Below are positions 15,414 through 16,837 of a stretch of 16,837 nucleotides of DNA, one piece after another. The notes beneath the pieces were generated by a model. The model was not told the origin of the DNA and did not search any database. It saw nothing but the letters and a program-made list of their open reading frames with translations. The stretch is from positions 1 through 16,837 of the forward strand of contig JBGAKX010000096.1 of NCBI GenBank assembly GCA_044224215.1, written 5' to 3'. The stretch is from DAOMFM01 sp035429825. GTDB taxonomy: Bacteria; Acidobacteriota; Blastocatellia; UBA7656; JADIYM01. The number at the start of each line of letters is the position of its first letter. The stretch's first letter is position 1. Position numbers and translations under genes: made by a program.

Positions 15414-16837
15414 ATGAGTTCCGCACAAGGAATGCAGCTGGACAAGCGCGTCACGGACTTCGTGGCCCGTACGAGACCGATGCTCATTGGCGGCGAGTGG
15501 TGCGACGCAGCATCCGGCAAGACGTTTCCGACCTATAACCCGGCGACCGGCGAAGTGCTTGCGAACATCGCCGAAGGTGACGCCGAGGACATCAATCGCG
15601 CCGTCAAATCCGCGCGCGATGCGTTCGACAAGGGGCCGTGGCGCCGCATGACCGTCTCCGAACGCGGCCGGCTGATCTGGAAGCTCGCGGACCTGCTCGA
15701 GCAGCACACGCAGGAATTCGCCGAGCTCGAGACGCTCGACAACGGCAAGCCGCTGACCATCTCGCGTGCCGCCGACGTCCCGCTCGCCGTCGACCTGTTC
15801 CGGTACATGGCCGGATGGGCGACAAAGATCGAAGGCAGCACGATTCCGATCTCGGTGCCGTACACGCCCGGCGCCGTCTACCACGCATACACGGTGCGCG
15901 AACCGGTCGGCGTCGTCGGACAGATCATCCCATGGAACTTCCCGCTGCTGATGGCCGCGTGGAAGCTCGGACCTGCGCTCGCCGCCGGATGCACCGTCGT
16001 GCTCAAGCCGGCCGAGCAGACGCCACTCAGCGCGCTGAAGCTCGGCGAGCTGATTCTCGAAGCCGGGTTCCCCGAGGGTGTCGTCAACATCGTCCCCGGA
16101 TACGGCGAGACGGCAGGTGCGGCGCTTGCGGCGCATCCGGACGTCGACAAGGTCGCGTTCACGGGCTCGACGGAAGTGGGCCGCCTGATCGTCCACGCCG
16201 CGGCGGGCAACCTCAAGAAGGTCTCGCTCGAACTGGGCGGCAAGTCGCCGAATGTCGTATTCAACGACGCGGACATGGACATCGCGATCGCAGGCGCCGC
16301 GAGCGCGATCTTCTTCAACCACGGACAGTGCTGCTGCGCGGGATCGCGGCTCTACGTCGAGCACGACGTGTTCGACAAGGTCGTCGAAGGCATCGCCGAC
16401 CACGCGAGCAAGATCAAGGTCGGGCCGGGTCTCGATCCCGCGACGACGATGGGGCCGCTCGTGTCGGAGGAGCAGCTCAATCGCGTGTGCGGGTTCCTCG
16501 AATCCGGCGCCGCGGAGGGCGCGAAGGCCCTCGTTGGCGGCAAGCGCGTCGGCGACTCGGGGTACTTTGTCGAGCCGACGGTTCTCGTCGACACGACCGA
16601 GGACATGAAGGTCGTGCGCGAAGAGATCTTCGGCCCGGTGGTCGCGGCAATCCCGTTCAAGAACACCGAGGAACTGGTGCCGCGTGCGAATGATTCGGTG
16701 TACGGGCTTGCGGCGGGGATCTGGACCCGCGACGTCGGCAAGGCGCACGCGGTCGCGTCCGAGATGCGCGCCGGGACCGTGTGGATCAACTGCTACAACA
16801 TCTTTGACGCGGCGTTGCCGTTTGGTGGCTACAAGCA
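15414..16837 (+). CDS. NAD(P)-dependent aldehyde dehydrogenase, 3' end outside the window
   Basis: 474 codons are visible and the frame is still open at the window edge. The family is usually about 490-500 residues, so only some 20-25 are missing. Its class oxidises aldehydes to carboxylic acids with NAD(P)+ in the cytoplasm. Signatures in order: FPTYNPATGEVLA near the N terminus, IIPWNFPLLMAAWK (cofactor and active-site region), VVLKPAEQTPL (adenosine-binding Lys), VAFTGSTEVG (dinucleotide loop), LELGGKSPN with general base Glu273, GQCCCAGSR with catalytic Cys307, then EEIFGPVV and LPFGGYK. The Glu-to-Cys spacing of 34 equals that of ALDH2 (268 to 302). Three adjacent cysteines (306-308) surround the nucleophile, as in class 1/2 enzymes such as ALDH2 and betaine aldehyde dehydrogenases. 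The exact substrate cannot be told. The gene has a near-ideal ribosome site and is divergent from the zinc-ribbon gene. Confidence 0.95.
   Translation, partial: MSSAQGMQLDKRVTDFVARTRPMLIGGEWCDAASGKTFPTYNPATGEVLANIAEGDAEDINRAVKSARDAFDKGPWRRMTVSERGRLIWKLADLLEQHTQEFAELETLDNGKPLTISRAADVPLAVDLFRYMAGWATKIEGSTIPISVPYTPGAVYHAYTVREPVGVVGQIIPWNFPLLMAAWKLGPALAAGCTVVLKPAEQTPLSALKLGELILEAGFPEGVVNIVPGYGETAGAALAAHPDVDKVAFTGSTEVGRLIVHAAAGNLKKVSLELGGKSPNVVFNDADMDIAIAGAASAIFFNHGQCCCAGSRLYVEHDVFDKVVEGIADHASKIKVGPGLDPATTMGPLVSEEQLNRVCGFLESGAAEGAKALVGGKRVGDSGYFVEPTVLVDTTEDMKVVREEIFGPVVAAIPFKNTEELVPRANDSVYGLAAGIWTRDVGKAHAVASEMRAGTVWINCYNIFDAALPFGGYK

Overview
This is a chromosomal window from a GC-rich, diderm-type bacterium. 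It holds secreted peptidases with Sec signal peptides, a Tricorn-type S41 protease, a DUF5117/DUF4953-type zinc metalloprotease, a DUF2911 protein, a LytS/LytTR two-component pair, an Rsm22-family protein and a YD-repeat exported protein. Together these are most reminiscent of Acidobacteriota (for example Vicinamibacteria) or a similar soil lineage such as Gemmatimonadota. That assignment is inference from gene content; no rRNA or other phylogenetic marker is present.

Layout. (1) 28-3342 (+): secreted Tricorn-like protease. (2) 3343-3701: a non-coding stretch packed with GATCGG/CGATCG palindromes, including a 76-bp near-perfect hairpin, a degenerate half unit and a complete 94-bp two-hairpin element. 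(3) 3702-5504 (+): exported alpha/beta-hydrolase-fold protein fused to DUF2911, with the nucleophile serine and catalytic histidine apparently replaced. (4) 5566-7418 (+): membrane histidine kinase and LytTR response regulator, overlapping by 4 bp. (5) 7419-7512: second copy of the 94-bp element, filling almost all of the gap between two convergent genes. (6) 8475-7516 and 11011-8495 (-): Rsm22-family methyltransferase-like protein downstream of a large secreted zinc metalloprotease, 19 bp apart. (7) 11080-14173 (+): exported YD-repeat-like protein followed 7 bp later by a polytopic membrane protein with a C-terminal TPR region. (8) 15180-14215 (-): zinc-ribbon, single-pass membrane protein with a Gly-Ile-Pro repeat tail. 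(9) 15414 to the window end (+): NAD(P)-dependent aldehyde dehydrogenase, cut off by the window edge.

How the parts relate. The window is a mosaic of short transcription units, not one pathway. Cell-envelope and extracytoplasmic functions dominate: two exported peptidases, an exported pseudo-hydrolase, a membrane sensor kinase, and two membrane proteins. The kinase and regulator form a self-contained signalling module, but no target operator could be identified by eye.

The most unusual signal is the intergenic palindrome family. The two 94-bp copies are identical at every predicted stem position; all five differences fall in the linker or a loop. One copy lies exactly between two facing stop codons. 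This suggests a dispersed structured element (REP/MITE-like or bidirectional terminator-like). No transposase or RAYT gene is present in the window.
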